Position numbers and translations under genes: made by a program. Shown piece by piece: positions 16,601-26,087 of a DNA stretch of 64,000 nucleotides. The DNA comes from Polaromonas sp. (GTDB lineage: Bacteria; Pseudomonadota; Gammaproteobacteria; Burkholderiales; Burkholderiaceae_C), in assembly GCF_029945685.1 (NCBI RefSeq), contig NZ_JAQSDA010000027.1, forward strand, positions 248,001 through 312,000, read 5' to 3'. The stretch's first letter is position 1, and each line of letters begins with the position of its first letter. Below the pieces are notes generated by a model, which made no database searches, was not told where the DNA came from, and saw nothing but the letters and a program-made list of their open reading frames with translations.

Positions 16601-18352
16601 ATGATCCTGGTCAGCCCGCAAAAGATCGACGAGTACACCCATGCCGGCTGGTGGGGAACCACCACCCTATGGGACCTGTTCGTGCAGCACCGGCGCGAGC
16701 GGCCGGATGCCCAGGCCGTGGCCGACGCGTGCAATCGTGCCGACTTCGCCCATGGTGCACCCAGGAGCCTGACCTGGGCGCAGCTGGGGGATGAGGTCGA
16801 TCGTTTCTGCCTGCTGCTGCTGGACAGTGGCCTCACGCGCGACGACGTGCTGGTGGTGCAACTGCCCAACTGTGTCGAGCAGTTCGTGGTGTACCTGGCC
16901 TGCGCGCGGCTGGGCCTGATCGTCACGCCCGTGCCAGTGCAGTACCGGGACCATGAGCTGGAGCACATCCTGGAAGTCACCCGCGCCCGTGCCGCCGTGA
17001 CGTTCACCCGTATCGGCAAGCCCACCGGAGGCCACGCGGCCGCGGCGATGTTCGTGGGTCTTGCGGTCGCGCATCCTGACCTGCGGCTGGTGCTGGCGTG
17101 GGGTGATGCGGTCCCGGCGTCGGCCATTGACATTGGCGCCAGAACATCGGCCGCGTTGACGGACGACGCTCGGTCGCGTCTGGCCCAGGCCGAGCGCGAC
17201 GCCGCCGTCACCGCCAATGACGTGTTCACCGTCTGCTGGACCTCGGGCACGGAGGCCCAGCCCAAGGGCGTTCCGCGCAGCCACAACGAGTGGCTGATCA
17301 TCGCGCCGTCCATCATCGAGGCGGCGCAGATCCCCCAGCACGCGCGGCTCCTCAACCCGTTTGCCCTGGTCAACATGGCGGGCATCTCCACCGCCTTCGT
17401 CACCTGGCTTGCGCTGGGCGGGACCGTGGTGCAGCACCAGCCGTTCACGTTACCCGTGTTCCTGCAGCAGCTGCGCGAGGAGCGCATTGACTACACGGTG
17501 GCACCGCCCGCCATTCTCAACATGCTGCTGCAGAACGCCGCGCTGCTGGAGGGCATTGACTTCAAACGGCTGTCGCGCATCGGGTCGGGCTCGGCGCCGC
17601 TGTCGGACTGGATGGTGCGCGGCTTCGCCGAGCAGTATGGCGTGCAGATCATCAACTACTTCGGCTCCAACGAAGGCGCGGCGCTGTCGGGCAACGCCAT
17701 CGACATCCCCGAGCCGGAGCTGCGGGCCCAGTTCTTTCCGCGCGCGGGCGTGCCCGGCCATGCATGGAGCGTGTCCACCACGCGAAAGATCCGCACGCGG
17801 CTGGTGGACCTGGAAAGCGGTGAGGACATCACCGTGGCCGGTCTGCCGGGTGAGCTGCGCTTCAGTGGCCCGACGATCTTCAGCGGCTACTTTGGTGCCC
17901 CGGCGTTCAGCGCACGCGCCTTTGACGCGCAGGGCTTCTACAAGACGGGCGACCTGTTCGAGATTGCCGGTGACCGGCTGCAGTACTACCACTACGTCGG
18001 CCGCTCCAAGGACCTGGTGATGCGCGGGGGCGTGAACATCTCGTCAGAAGAAGTCGAGAACTTGCTGCTGGCCTGCCCGGGCGTGCGCGAGGCGGCCGTG
18101 GTCGCCGTGCCCGATCCGACGATGGGCGAGAAGCTGTGCGCCTGCGTGGTGGCGGCCGAGGGGCAGTCCGTCACGCTGCAATCGATCGCCGCCTACCTGC
18201 GCGACGAAAAGCGCGTGGCCATCTACAAAGTGCCGGAATACCTGCTGCTGCTGCCCAGCCTGCCGCGCAATCCGGTTGGAAAAATTCTCAAGCGGGAGCT
18301 GCGCGGCCAGGCCGCGCAGCTGGCGCCGCAAGCTCAGAAAGTCGCCGCATGA
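16601..18352 (+). CDS. AMP-forming acyl-CoA/aryl-CoA ligase 2
   Basis: 583-residue ANL ligase. The start is ATG 16601, two bases after the oxygenase stop; longer upstream frames are shadows. Signatures: CWTSGTEAQPKGVPRSHNEW (P-loop), GSGSAPLSDWMVRGFAEQYG, NYFGSNEGAAL, FYKTGDLFEIAGDRLQYYHY, SKDLVMRGGVNISSEEVENL, and the catalytic lysine NPVGKILKREL. Its overall style resembles ligases for cyclohexanecarboxylate or dihydroxybenzoate more than fatty acids. Two ligases in one operon suggest that both halves of a cleaved substrate are activated. Confidence 0.9.
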   Translation: MILVSPQKIDEYTHAGWWGTTTLWDLFVQHRRERPDAQAVADACNRADFAHGAPRSLTWAQLGDEVDRFCLLLLDSGLTRDDVLVVQLPNCVEQFVVYLACARLGLIVTPVPVQYRDHELEHILEVTRARAAVTFTRIGKPTGGHAAAAMFVGLAVAHPDLRLVLAWGDAVPASAIDIGARTSAALTDDARSRLAQAERDAAVTANDVFTVCWTSGTEAQPKGVPRSHNEWLIIAPSIIEAAQIPQHARLLNPFALVNMAGISTAFVTWLALGGTVVQHQPFTLPVFLQQLREERIDYTVAPPAILNMLLQNAALLEGIDFKRLSRIGSGSAPLSDWMVRGFAEQYGVQIINYFGSNEGAALSGNAIDIPEPELRAQFFPRAGVPGHAWSVSTTRKIRTRLVDLESGEDITVAGLPGELRFSGPTIFSGYFGAPAFSARAFDAQGFYKTGDLFEIAGDRLQYYHYVGRSKDLVMRGGVNISSEEVENLLLACPGVREAAVVAVPDPTMGEKLCACVVAAEGQSVTLQSIAAYLRDEKRVAIYKVPEYLLLLPSLPRNPVGKILKRELRGQAAQLAPQAQKVAA

Positions 18353-19050
18353 AACCTGTCCTGCTACTGATCCCCGGCATGCTCAACACGCCCGCCATAT
18401 GGGACTGGGTGGTTCCCTTGCTCAAGGAGCGCGCGGACATCCGCATCGCCGATGTGCTGACTCAGGAGACCATTGCCGGCATGGCAGATGACGCCTGGGC
18501 CCAGCTGGGGGACGTGCCGGCGGAAACGCCCGTGGTGGTGTGCGGCTTCTCGATGGGGGGCTATGTCGCCCTTGACATGCTGGCCCATGTGCGCCGGCCG
18601 TTGCACGCGGTGGGGCTGCTGGACACGTCAGGCCGTCCCGAATCGGCAGAAGGCCTGGTGGTGCGCGAAAAGACCATCGCTGCGATGGAACGCAACTTTG
18701 CCAAGGTGGTCGACGGCCTGGTGCCGTTTGGCACGCATCCGGACAGCCACGCGCGCGCCGAGCTGATGCAGGCGCTCCAGGCCATCGAACTGGGCACCGG
18801 CGCGCCGACCGCGATCCGGCAAGTGCGCGCGATCATGGGTCGAGGAGACCACCGCGCCGCGCTGGCACGGCTGAGCCTGCCGACGCTGGTGATGTGCGGA
18901 CGGGGCGACCGCATCACGCCACCGGAGCTGTCCGAAGAGCTTGCCGCACTGATACCGGGGGCCCGGCTCGAATGGATAGAAGGCGCGGGCCATATGGGCC
19001 TGGCCGAGCAACCCGACCGCGTTGCTGCGTTGATTGCCACCCTGCTTTGA
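18349..19050 (+). CDS. Alpha/beta-fold hydrolase
   Basis: 233 residues. The start is ATG 18349 in an ATGA overlap with the ligase stop. The triad is visible: nucleophile serine in CGFSMGGYVA, aspartate in MCGRGDRITPPEL and histidine in EGAGHMGLAEQ. The oxyanion region is PGMLNTPAIWD. It probably hydrolyses an ester, lactone or thioester of the pathway; no closer family could be fixed. It has no signal peptide and is therefore cytoplasmic. Confidence 0.85.
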   Translation: MKPVLLLIPGMLNTPAIWDWVVPLLKERADIRIADVLTQETIAGMADDAWAQLGDVPAETPVVVCGFSMGGYVALDMLAHVRRPLHAVGLLDTSGRPESAEGLVVREKTIAAMERNFAKVVDGLVPFGTHPDSHARAELMQALQAIELGTGAPTAIRQVRAIMGRGDHRAALARLSLPTLVMCGRGDRITPPELSEELAALIPGARLEWIEGAGHMGLAEQPDRVAALIATLL

Positions 19051-19075
19051 ATAACTACATCTGTTGGAGACACCC

Positions 19076-20065
19076 ATGAAACGACGTCAAGTCCTACGTT
19101 CCCTTGTCACCGCGCCCCTGGCGATGGCGCTTCCTTTCGCACCCACCCGCGCTCTGGCGCAGACGTTTCCGGACCATCCGCTGCGCATCGTCGTGCCCTT
19201 TGCACCAGGCAACACGCTGGACACGGCCTTGCGGCAAGTGGCCGAGGTGTTCAAGACCAACACCGGCCAGCCGCTGCTGATCGACAACAAGCCCGGCGGC
19301 TCGGGCATCATCGCCGCGCAGGCCCTGATGACGGCGCCGCCCGACGGCTATACGCTGCTCCTGGCCAACACGAGCATGCTCACGATCAACCCGCACACCT
19401 TCACCAAGCTGCCCTACGATCCGGACAAGAGCTTCAAGCCGGTGACCAACTTCCTGGGATCGGCCATGGTGATGGCGGTCAACGCCAGTGTGCCGGCCAG
19501 CAATGTCAAGGAGTTCGTCGCCTGGACCAAGTCAAGGCCCGGCAAGGTGTCATTCGCTTCCTTCACGGCCGGCAATTCATCGCATTTTGCCGGCGTGATC
19601 CTGAACCAGCGCGCGGGCATCGACATGGTCCACGTGCCCTTCAACGGCACGCCGCCCGCAGTCACCAACCTGGTGGGCGGGCAGGTGGATGCTGCTTTCC
19701 TCCCACTGCTCGCCGTCAAGCCGCACCTGGACACCGGCAAGGTCAAGGTGCTGGCGGTCACAAGCCCCAAGCGCTCTGCGCTGATGCCCGATGTGGCCAC
19801 CTTCCGCGAGCAGGGCTATCCGGATCTGGAGATTTACATCTGGGCCGCGATCGTCACGCGGGCTGGTACGCCCGATCCGCTCATCGCCAAATTGAACGCG
19901 GAGCTGGTCAAGGCGATCAGCTCGGCGGAGATCCGCGAGAAATGGCGTGTGATGGATTTCGAGCCCCTGCCGTCGATGCCCGATGAACTCACCAAGTTCT
20001 CGCAGGCCGATTCGCGTCGCTGGGCCGAGGCGGTGAAGATATCCGGCTTCAAGGCCACCGAGTAA
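19076..20065 (+). CDS. Bug/TctC-family periplasmic solute-binding protein
   Basis: 329 residues. The N-terminus MKRRQVLRSLVTAPLAMALP ends in ALAQ; the RRQVL pattern resembles a Tat signal, though Sec export is possible. Family blocks: FPDHPLRIVVPFAPGNTLDT, DNKPGGSGIIAAQAL, PPDGYTLLLANTSM, and HVPFNGTPPAVTNLVGGQVD. Start ATG 19076 lies after GGAGA. Such proteins bind carboxylates, often aromatic ones. No TctA/TctB membrane genes are present, as is usual for the many orphan Bug proteins of Burkholderiales. It suggests the pathway substrate or product is an anionic small molecule. Confidence 0.93.
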   Translation: MKRRQVLRSLVTAPLAMALPFAPTRALAQTFPDHPLRIVVPFAPGNTLDTALRQVAEVFKTNTGQPLLIDNKPGGSGIIAAQALMTAPPDGYTLLLANTSMLTINPHTFTKLPYDPDKSFKPVTNFLGSAMVMAVNASVPASNVKEFVAWTKSRPGKVSFASFTAGNSSHFAGVILNQRAGIDMVHVPFNGTPPAVTNLVGGQVDAAFLPLLAVKPHLDTGKVKVLAVTSPKRSALMPDVATFREQGYPDLEIYIWAAIVTRAGTPDPLIAKLNAELVKAISSAEIREKWRVMDFEPLPSMPDELTKFSQADSRRWAEAVKISGFKATE

Positions 20066-20070
20066 CACGA

Positions 20071-21039
20071 ATGACCATGTCACGACCCTTGCCCTTCAAG
20101 TTGCGGCTGCCCGTGGTGGCCGCGCCGATGTTCCTGATCTCTGGTCCGGCGCTGGTGCTGGCGGCCTGCCGCGCCGGCATTGTCGGGGCGTTTCCCACGC
20201 CCAACGCCCGGCCCATCGAGGTGCTGGGCGACTGGATGCACGAGATCACCGAGGGCCTGGCGCGTGCGCGGGACGAGCAATCTGCCGCGACCATCGGGCC
20301 CTGGTGCGCCAACCTTGTCACGCATTCCTCCAACACGCGCCTGCCGCAGGACCTGGAGTTGATCGCCAGGTACAAACCACCCATCGTGGTGACGGCCCTG
20401 GGCAGCCCCAAGCCTGCCATCGAGGTGGTGCATGGCTACGGCGGCCTGGTGTTTGCCGACGTCATCAACGTCACGCTGGCGAAAAAGGCCGTTGCGGCCG
20501 GCGCCGACGGCCTGGCCTGCGTCTCGGCCGGCGCGGGCGGCCATACCGGCTTTCTCTCGCCGTTTGCTTTCGTGAGCGCGGTGCGTGAGTTCTTTGACGG
20601 GTACGTCGTCACCGGCGGCGGCATCAGCGACGGCTGGGGCGTGGCCGGTGCCATCGCCAGCGGCGCCGACCTGGTCTACATGGGAACGCGATTCATCCCC
20701 GTCGAGGAGAGCATGGCGCACGACGACTACAAGCGCATGGTGGTGGACGCCACGGTCGATGATCTGGTGGTCAGCGCCGGCATCACCGGCACGCCCGCCA
20801 GCTGGCTCAAGGCGTCGCTGCGCGCCAACGGGCTGGACCCCGACAACATGCCGGCCGCGCCGCAACGCCACTACGACAGCAGCCAATCGATCGCAGCCAA
20901 GAAATGGAAGGATGTCTGGGCCGCGGGCCAAGGCGTCGGCGCCATCAAGACCGTCGAGCCGGTGGCTGTGGTGGTGGACCGCCTGGCGCAGGAGTACGGT
21001 GCCGCGGCGCGCCGGTTCGCGGAGCTGCCCCATGGCTGA
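20071..21039 (+). CDS. Nitronate monooxygenase-family FMN protein
   Basis: 322-residue TIM-barrel flavoprotein. Motifs: PVVAAPMFLISGPALVLAAC near the N-terminus, VSAGAGGHTGFLS containing the conserved histidine, VVTGGGISDGWGVAGAIASG, and ADLVYMGTRFIPVEES for FMN phosphate. The family includes nitronate monooxygenases and FabK-like enoyl reductases. In a CoA-ester pathway without any acyl-CoA dehydrogenase or enoyl-CoA hydratase gene, a reductase or oxygenase step on a CoA intermediate is as plausible as nitronate oxidation. Its end overlaps the next start by eight bases. Confidence 0.88.
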   Translation: MTMSRPLPFKLRLPVVAAPMFLISGPALVLAACRAGIVGAFPTPNARPIEVLGDWMHEITEGLARARDEQSAATIGPWCANLVTHSSNTRLPQDLELIARYKPPIVVTALGSPKPAIEVVHGYGGLVFADVINVTLAKKAVAAGADGLACVSAGAGGHTGFLSPFAFVSAVREFFDGYVVTGGGISDGWGVAGAIASGADLVYMGTRFIPVEESMAHDDYKRMVVDATVDDLVVSAGITGTPASWLKASLRANGLDPDNMPAAPQRHYDSSQSIAAKKWKDVWAAGQGVGAIKTVEPVAVVVDRLAQEYGAAARRFAELPHG

Positions 21040-22279
21040 GCCCGTCTTCATCCTGGGGGGCTACCAGACCGACTTTGCACGCGCCTGGTCGCGCGAGGGC
21101 CTAGATATTTCCGACATGGTCCGCGAGGCGACGCTGGGCGCCCTGGAGGCCGCGCAGGTGGATGCGGTGCAAGTCCAGAGCATCCATGTGGGCAACGCCT
21201 TTGGCGAACTGCAGCGGCGCCAAGGCCATCTGGGCGCCATGGTCGCGCAGAGGGTTCCCGAGCTTTGGGGCGTGCCTGCCATGCGCCACGAAGGCGCATG
21301 TGCCTCGTCCTCGCTGGGCGTTCTGACTGCGATGGCCGAGATCGAGGCCGGGCGCTACGACTGCGTGCTGGTGCTTGGCGTGGAGGAGTTCAGGAATCTG
21401 CCTGGCCACGAGGCGTCTAGGAACCAGAATGCCGCCTCCTGGCAGGGCCATGAAGACATCGATTGCACCTACATGTGGCCCGCGGCCTTCGGCCGGGTTG
21501 CCCAGGAATACGAACGCCGCTTTGGTCTGGACCGCAGCCACCTCAATCGCATTGCCGAGATCAACTACGGCAATGGCAGGCGCAACCCGCTGGCGCAGAC
21601 ACGCTCGTGGCAGTTCGGCGAGCAAAGCTTCACCGATAACGACGTGGCCAACCCGGTCATCGAGCCCGGGACGCGCCGCCAGGACTGCGGCCAGGTCACG
21701 GACGGCGCCTGTGCGGTCATCCTGGTTTCAGCGCGCTTTGCAGGGGAGCAGGGGCGCAAGCCGGAGCTGCTGCCCCGCATCGCAGGCTGGGGCCACCGCA
21801 ACGCGGGCCTGCGCCTGCTCGACAAGTTCGAGCGCAGCCGGGGGCAGGCGTATGTGTTCCCCCATGTGCGCCAGACCCTGGAAGATGCCTGGCGGCGCGC
21901 CGGCGTGCCGGGCGTGGAGGCCATGAACGGTGTCGAGACCCACGATTGCTTCACCGTCACCGAATATGTCGCCATTGACCATCTGGGCTTGACCCCGCCG
22001 GGCCAGAGTTGGCGGGCGGTGGAGGACGGCAGCATCGCGCCCGGCGGCCGATGCCCGGTGAACATGAGCGGAGGGCTGATCGGCTGCGGCCATCCCGTGG
22101 GCGCGACCGGTGCACGCATGCTGCTGGACGCCGCAAAGCAGGTGGCGGGCCAGGCGGGCGCCTGCCAGATAGAAGGCGCCCGGCGGATTCAGACGCTGAA
22201 CATCGGCGGCTCGTTTGGCACGGTGGTCAGCTTCGTGGTCGAAGCGGGCGCGGCGGGCTCCCACGCGCCGTCCCCATGA
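21032..22279 (+). CDS. Thiolase (SCP2 type), second copy
   Basis: 415 residues. The start is ATG 21032, eight bases inside the preceding gene. The catalytic set is complete: nucleophile C90 (HEGACASSSLG), HDCF (VETHDCFTVTEY) and GHPVGATG (NMSGGLIGCGHP). It therefore looks like a functional degradative or biosynthetic acyl-CoA thiolase, in contrast to the first thiolase of the operon, which has HDAS. It probably carries out the final thiolysis of a beta-ketoacyl-CoA. It ends with an ATGA overlap with the CoA-transferase gene. Confidence 0.9.
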   Translation: MAEPVFILGGYQTDFARAWSREGLDISDMVREATLGALEAAQVDAVQVQSIHVGNAFGELQRRQGHLGAMVAQRVPELWGVPAMRHEGACASSSLGVLTAMAEIEAGRYDCVLVLGVEEFRNLPGHEASRNQNAASWQGHEDIDCTYMWPAAFGRVAQEYERRFGLDRSHLNRIAEINYGNGRRNPLAQTRSWQFGEQSFTDNDVANPVIEPGTRRQDCGQVTDGACAVILVSARFAGEQGRKPELLPRIAGWGHRNAGLRLLDKFERSRGQAYVFPHVRQTLEDAWRRAGVPGVEAMNGVETHDCFTVTEYVAIDHLGLTPPGQSWRAVEDGSIAPGGRCPVNMSGGLIGCGHPVGATGARMLLDAAKQVAGQAGACQIEGARRIQTLNIGGSFGTVVSFVVEAGAAGSHAPSP

Positions 22280-23388
22280 CATCCGGCGCAACGGCCAGGC
22301 TTGCGCTGGAAGGCGTCCGGATCTTCGACGCTTCACAGGGCGTGGCGGGGCCTTACTGCGGGCTGCTGCTGGCCATGAACGGTGCCGAGGTCATCAAGAT
22401 CGAACCGCCCGAGGGGGACTGGCTGCGCCAGCTGGGCGATCGCGTCGGCGACCACAGCCCGCATTCCTGGTACCTCAATCGGGGCAAGACGTCGCGCGTC
22501 TTTGACTTCAAAAACCCGGGGCAGCGCCGTGAGGCCATCGATCTGGCTGCCGGCTGTGACGTGTTCCTGGCGAGCTTCCGGCCGGGAGTCGTCGAGCGGC
22601 TTGGCCTTTCATATGCGGACCTGCAGGCGCGCCATCCGGCGCTGGTGCATTGCCTCATCTCCGGTTACGGACAGAGCGGGCCGCGTGCCAGCCGCGCGGC
22701 CGTGGACGGCGTGCTGCAGGCGTTCTGCGGCTGGGCGGACGTGAACCGCACGGGCGGCCAGCCCCGCGTGTTTCCCTACTTCGCGGTGGACATGCTGGCC
22801 GGCATGTACGCCTACCAGGCGGTGCTTCAGGGCCTGATCCGGCGATGGCGGTTTGGGGAAGGTGCGCGGTTGGAGGTAAGCCTCATGGAGGCGGCAGCGG
22901 CCTTCATGGGTCCCCGTATGCTGGAGATCGCCCTGGCCCACGGCGTGCCCCCCGAACTATTCAGCCCGCCCAATGGCGTGTTCCAGACAAGGGACGGATG
23001 GTTCCTGGTCGCGGTCACTTCGCAGCCGCAGTTCGCGTTGGCCTGCCAGGCCCTGGGCTGCGACGGGCTGGCGCAGGATCCGCGCTTTGCATCCAGGGCG
23101 CTACGCGGCAGGAACGGCGAGGCATTGACCGAACTTTTCGCGCAGCGCTTTACGCAACTCGAGAGTGCCGACTGCGAAAGGCGGTTTGAAGCGCAAGGCG
23201 CCATGGGCTCGACCGTACTGTCACCCTGGCAGCTGCTTCAGGATGAGCAGATGGCAGCCGCCGAAGCCGTGCTGGCGACGGAGACGCCGGAAGGTGACCT
23301 TGCGGTCGTGTCCATTCCCGGCGCTTCAAGGGACTTGCAGAGACAGCCAGCGCCCGCGTTGGGTTTGCATACCCAGCTCGATATCTAA
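22276..23388 (+). CDS. CaiB/BaiF-family CoA-transferase
   Basis: 370-residue class III CoA-transferase that moves CoA between carboxylic acids. The conserved N-terminal block is LEGVRIFDASQGVAGPYCGL with AEVIKIEPPEGDWLR; the likely catalytic aspartate is D172 in YFAVDMLAGMYAYQ. The C-terminal VFQTRDGWFLVAVTSQPQFA is also typical. It is the last gene of the operon, which runs without a gap over about 15 bases (except at 19051-19075) from 10587. No clear terminator was seen behind it. Confidence 0.9.
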   Translation: MTSGATARLALEGVRIFDASQGVAGPYCGLLLAMNGAEVIKIEPPEGDWLRQLGDRVGDHSPHSWYLNRGKTSRVFDFKNPGQRREAIDLAAGCDVFLASFRPGVVERLGLSYADLQARHPALVHCLISGYGQSGPRASRAAVDGVLQAFCGWADVNRTGGQPRVFPYFAVDMLAGMYAYQAVLQGLIRRWRFGEGARLEVSLMEAAAAFMGPRMLEIALAHGVPPELFSPPNGVFQTRDGWFLVAVTSQPQFALACQALGCDGLAQDPRFASRALRGRNGEALTELFAQRFTQLESADCERRFEAQGAMGSTVLSPWQLLQDEQMAAAEAVLATETPEGDLAVVSIPGASRDLQRQPAPALGLHTQLDI

Positions 23389-23413
23389 GAGTTTGCGCGA
23401 CAGACATTTCTTG

Positions 23414-23450
23414 CCTCCTCAGGGAGAAGGTCGGGGTGAGGGTCAACGGA
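23414..23450. repeat. Degenerate REP-like GC-rich element
   Basis: CCTCAGGGAGAAGGTCGGGG followed by TGAGGGTCAACGG resembles half of the family C element at 45294-45376. It lies in the 172-bp gap after the operon, which otherwise holds nothing recognisable. Confidence 0.4.
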
Positions 23451-23560
23451 GCTGAGGTTGACGTTGCTTTGGGGGAGAGTGGCCCTGGGGTGTCCCTGTT
23501 GTTCGAGCTTTTTTGGCAGCTATGGAGGCGGCTGAGCAATGGTGCGGGTTGGGGGACGCT

Positions 23561-24085
23561 TCATGGGGCCCTGCCAGCCAGCGAGTAGGCTTGGCATGGA
23601 GGGCCACCGACAAGAGCCCAATCTTCAACGCCTTCCAAGGCTTTCTGAATCCATCCATCGGTGGTGCTCGACGGTGTTGTGCCGAGTTCGGCTTGCCTTG
23701 CCTCGGATTTGGCCAAGGCCGAAGCATCCTTCACGTCGGGGTGTTCAAACAACTCTTTGCCAGTAATCGCGCCACGGAAGTAGTCGTAATAGCAGTCAGG
23801 TGTTGAGTTCCGTCGAAAACCGGGGGAAGCCAACCCCTCCTTGCCATCTTCTTTGCTGTATTTCCAACGCCAAAGCTTTGACCCACTTGGGGTCACGATC
23901 AGGTGCAGACCGTTGCCATCGTAGAGCTTGAATTGCGCAGCACTTGGCTTTGCTTGGCTAAGTTCTTTGTCGGTGAGCTTGGCGCGTGGATTTCGGTCTC
24001 GCCGGACTATGGGGGTGCTAGAAATTGACTCTGATCGCATGGAATCCTGTTGTGCGTTCAGGATACCCAATAGGCGAAAAGCCAT
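23561..24085 (-). pseudogene. Chimeric remnant: integrase N-terminus joined to a cytosine-methyltransferase fragment
   Basis: The frame reads as the arm-binding N-terminus of a tyrosine integrase (AKLTDKELSQAKPSAAQFKL, YDGNGLHLIVTPSGSKLWRW) for about 80 residues. It then passes through unrelated sequence and ends in VGGPPCQAYSLAGRAP, the motif IV signature (GGPPCQ) of C5-cytosine DNA methyltransferases, before a stop. Both parents are truncated: no integrase catalytic domain and no remaining methyltransferase motifs are present. GC is lower than in the flanks. It sits 130 bp from the 3' end of tRNA-Asp, a common integration target, so it marks a decayed island end. Confidence 0.7.
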
Positions 24086-24149
24086 ACCCCAAAAAACACC
24101 CCGATAAAAGACCGGAGCCAGGGAGACGACAACGAACGCTCTGAAACGA

Positions 24150-24175
24150 AAAAGCCCCTTTTCAGAGGGGCTTTT
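24150..24175 (-). terminator. Intrinsic terminator behind the tRNA-Ala/Glu/Asp genes
   Basis: Stem AAAAGCCCCT (24150-24159) pairs with AGGGGCTTTT (24166-24175) over a 6-base loop. On the minus strand it ends in a T-rich tract. It lies 41 bp beyond the tRNA-Asp 3' end. Confidence 0.75.
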
Positions 24176-24216
24176 CGATTTTCAGGGGTGCTTGCAGGAC
24201 CTTGCTGAACCAATAC

Positions 24217-24293
24217 TGGCGGAGTGGACGGGACTCGAACCCGCGACCCCCGGCGTGACAGGCCGGTATTCTAACCAACTGAACTACCACTCC
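24217..24293 (-). tRNA. tRNA-Asp (GTC)
   Basis: 77 bases with the CCA end encoded. The anticodon loop CTGTCAC gives GTC. Acceptor GGAGTGG pairs with CCACTCC, and the T-arm GGTTCGAGTCC is intact. It is very close to the E. coli tRNA-Asp sequence. It is the last gene of a minus-strand gltX-tRNA cluster, with the integrase remnant just beyond its 3' end. Confidence 0.95.
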
Positions 24294-24390
24294 TGGTAGC
24301 GACAACATTCGCTCTTTCGAGCCAAGTCGCCTGCTTGCGCAGGCCTGTTATCAACTTGTGCCTTGTGCTTCACATCGCTGTGAAGAATTC

Positions 24391-24466
24391 TGGCGACCCT
24401 AAGGGGATTCGAACCCCTGTAGCCACCGTGAAAGGGTGGTGTCCTAGGCCTCTAGACGATAGGGTC
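24391..24466 (-). tRNA. tRNA-Glu (TTC)
   Basis: 76 bases with CCA encoded. The anticodon TTC lies in CCTTTCACGG, the acceptor begins GACCCTA, and the D-arm CGTCTAGAGGCC is typical. It is transcribed from the same strand as glutamyl-tRNA synthetase upstream, a tRNA next to its own synthetase. Confidence 0.95.
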
Positions 24467-24557
24467 AAAACCTTGGAACTTCCGTCAGCAGGCGTTTTGT
24501 TTTTACACAAAGACCCGCCAAAAAAACTCTATTCAAAAAAACGTTTCGACCATTTGA

Positions 24558-24633
<76 letters not shown>

Positions 24634-24683
24634 CTGTTGCAAGTTTCCCTGCAATCGTCGAGCCTTGAATTATAGCCCGAAAA

Positions 24684-26087
24684 TCAGAGCCTTTTCAAGC
24701 GGACGAGACGCGCAATCACGTTTTCCCTGTCCATCAATGCCAAAAAGGCATCGAGCGACGGTGTTTGCTGGCGTCCGGCGACCAGCACCCGCACCGGCAT
24801 GGCCAGTTGCGGCATCTTCAGGCCTTTGTCCAGCAGCACCTGCTTGATGGCGGCCGCGATCGCCGGCTTGCTCCACTCGCAGCTGGCCAGCAACTCGGCG
24901 AGCTGGTACACCGCCGGCACCACATCGGCCGGTACGTGGGCCTGGATGTCTTGCGCACTCACCGGCTCATGGCTGACCAGCACACCCATCCAGTCGGCCA
25001 GTTCCACCAGGGTGCTGCAACGGTCTTTCAGCAAGGCGCAGGCAGCAACGCGCCGGCCCGCATCGAGCCCGGCGAGCGCACGCGCGGGAAGGAAGGGCAG
25101 GACCAGTTCGGCAAGCCGGTCGTCGGCCGTGGCCTTGATGTGCTGGGCGTTGACCCAGCGCAGCTTGGTTTCGTCGAACTGCGCCGCACTTTTGCCGAGG
25201 TGGTCGAGGTTGAACCATTGCAGGAACTGCTCGCGGCTGAAGATTTCATCGTCGCCATGGCTCCAGCCCAGGCGCGCCAGGTAATTGACCATGGCATCGG
25301 GCAGGTAACCTTCTTCGGCGTACTGCGTGACGGCTTTGGCGCCGTGACGCTTGCTCATTTTTTCGCCCTGCTCGTTGAGCACGGTGGGCAGGTGGGCATA
25401 GACCGGCACATCCTTGCCAAGGGCACGGAAGATGTTGATCTGGCGCGGCGTGTTGTTGATGTGGTCGTCGCCGCGGATCACATGCGTGATCCCCATGTCG
25501 AGGTCGTCGACGACCACGCAGAAGTTGTAGGTCGGCGTGCCGTCGGGCCGCGCGATCACGAGGTCGTCGAGTTCGTCGTTGCTGATCTCGATGCGGCCCT
25601 TGACCTTGTCGTCCCAGACCACGGCGCCGCCCTGCGGGTTCTTGAAACGCAGCACAGGCAACACGCCTGCCGGCACCGGTGGCAGGGTCTTGCCGGGCTC
25701 GGGCCGCCAGGTGCCGTCGTAACGCGGCTTCTGTTTGTCAGCCATCTGCTGCTCGCGCAGGGCATCGAGTTCGGCCATGCTCATGTAGCAGGGGTAGACA
25801 TGGCCTGCGGCCTGCAGCTCGGCCAGCACCGCCTTGTAGCGGTCCATGCGCTGCATCTGGTAATGAGGGCCTTCGTCGTAGTCCAGGCCCAGCCAGCGCA
25901 TGCTTTCGATGATCACGTCCACCGCGGCCTGCGAGGAACGCTCGACATCCGTGTCTTCAATGCGCAGGATGAAGTCGCCGCCGGTGGCGCGTGCAAACGC
26001 CCAGGGGTAAAGCGCCGAGCGGATGTTGCCGAGGTGGATGAAGCCTGTCGGTGAAGGCGCAAACCGCGTTCTTGTTTTTGGTGTCAT
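24684..26087 (-). CDS. gltX: Glutamyl-tRNA synthetase
   Basis: 467-residue class I synthetase that charges tRNA-Glu. The HIGH-type motif is HLGN in [19 protein letters not shown], and the KMSKS-type motif is [40 protein letters not shown] is the family signature. The C-terminal anticodon-binding domain is complete. The ATG overlaps the metZ stop (ATGA), so it is at least translationally linked to metZ. Three tRNA genes, including tRNA-Glu, follow on the same strand. Confidence 0.97.
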   Translation of the reverse strand: MTPKTRTRFAPSPTGFIHLGNIRSALYPWAFARATGGDFILRIEDTDVERSSQAAVDVIIESMRWLGLDYDEGPHYQMQRMDRYKAVLAELQAAGHVYPCYMSMAELDALREQQMADKQKPRYDGTWRPEPGKTLPPVPAGVLPVLRFKNPQGGAVVWDDKVKGRIEISNDELDDLVIARPDGTPTYNFCVVVDDLDMGITHVIRGDDHINNTPRQINIFRALGKDVPVYAHLPTVLNEQGEKMSKRHGAKAVTQYAEEGYLPDAMVNYLARLGWSHGDDEIFSREQFLQWFNLDHLGKSAAQFDETKLRWVNAQHIKATADDRLAELVLPFLPARALAGLDAGRRVAACALLKDRCSTLVELADWMGVLVSHEPVSAQDIQAHVPADVVPAVYQLAELLASCEWSKPAIAAAIKQVLLDKGLKMPQLAMPVRVLVAGRQQTPSLDAFLALMDRENVIARLVRLKRL

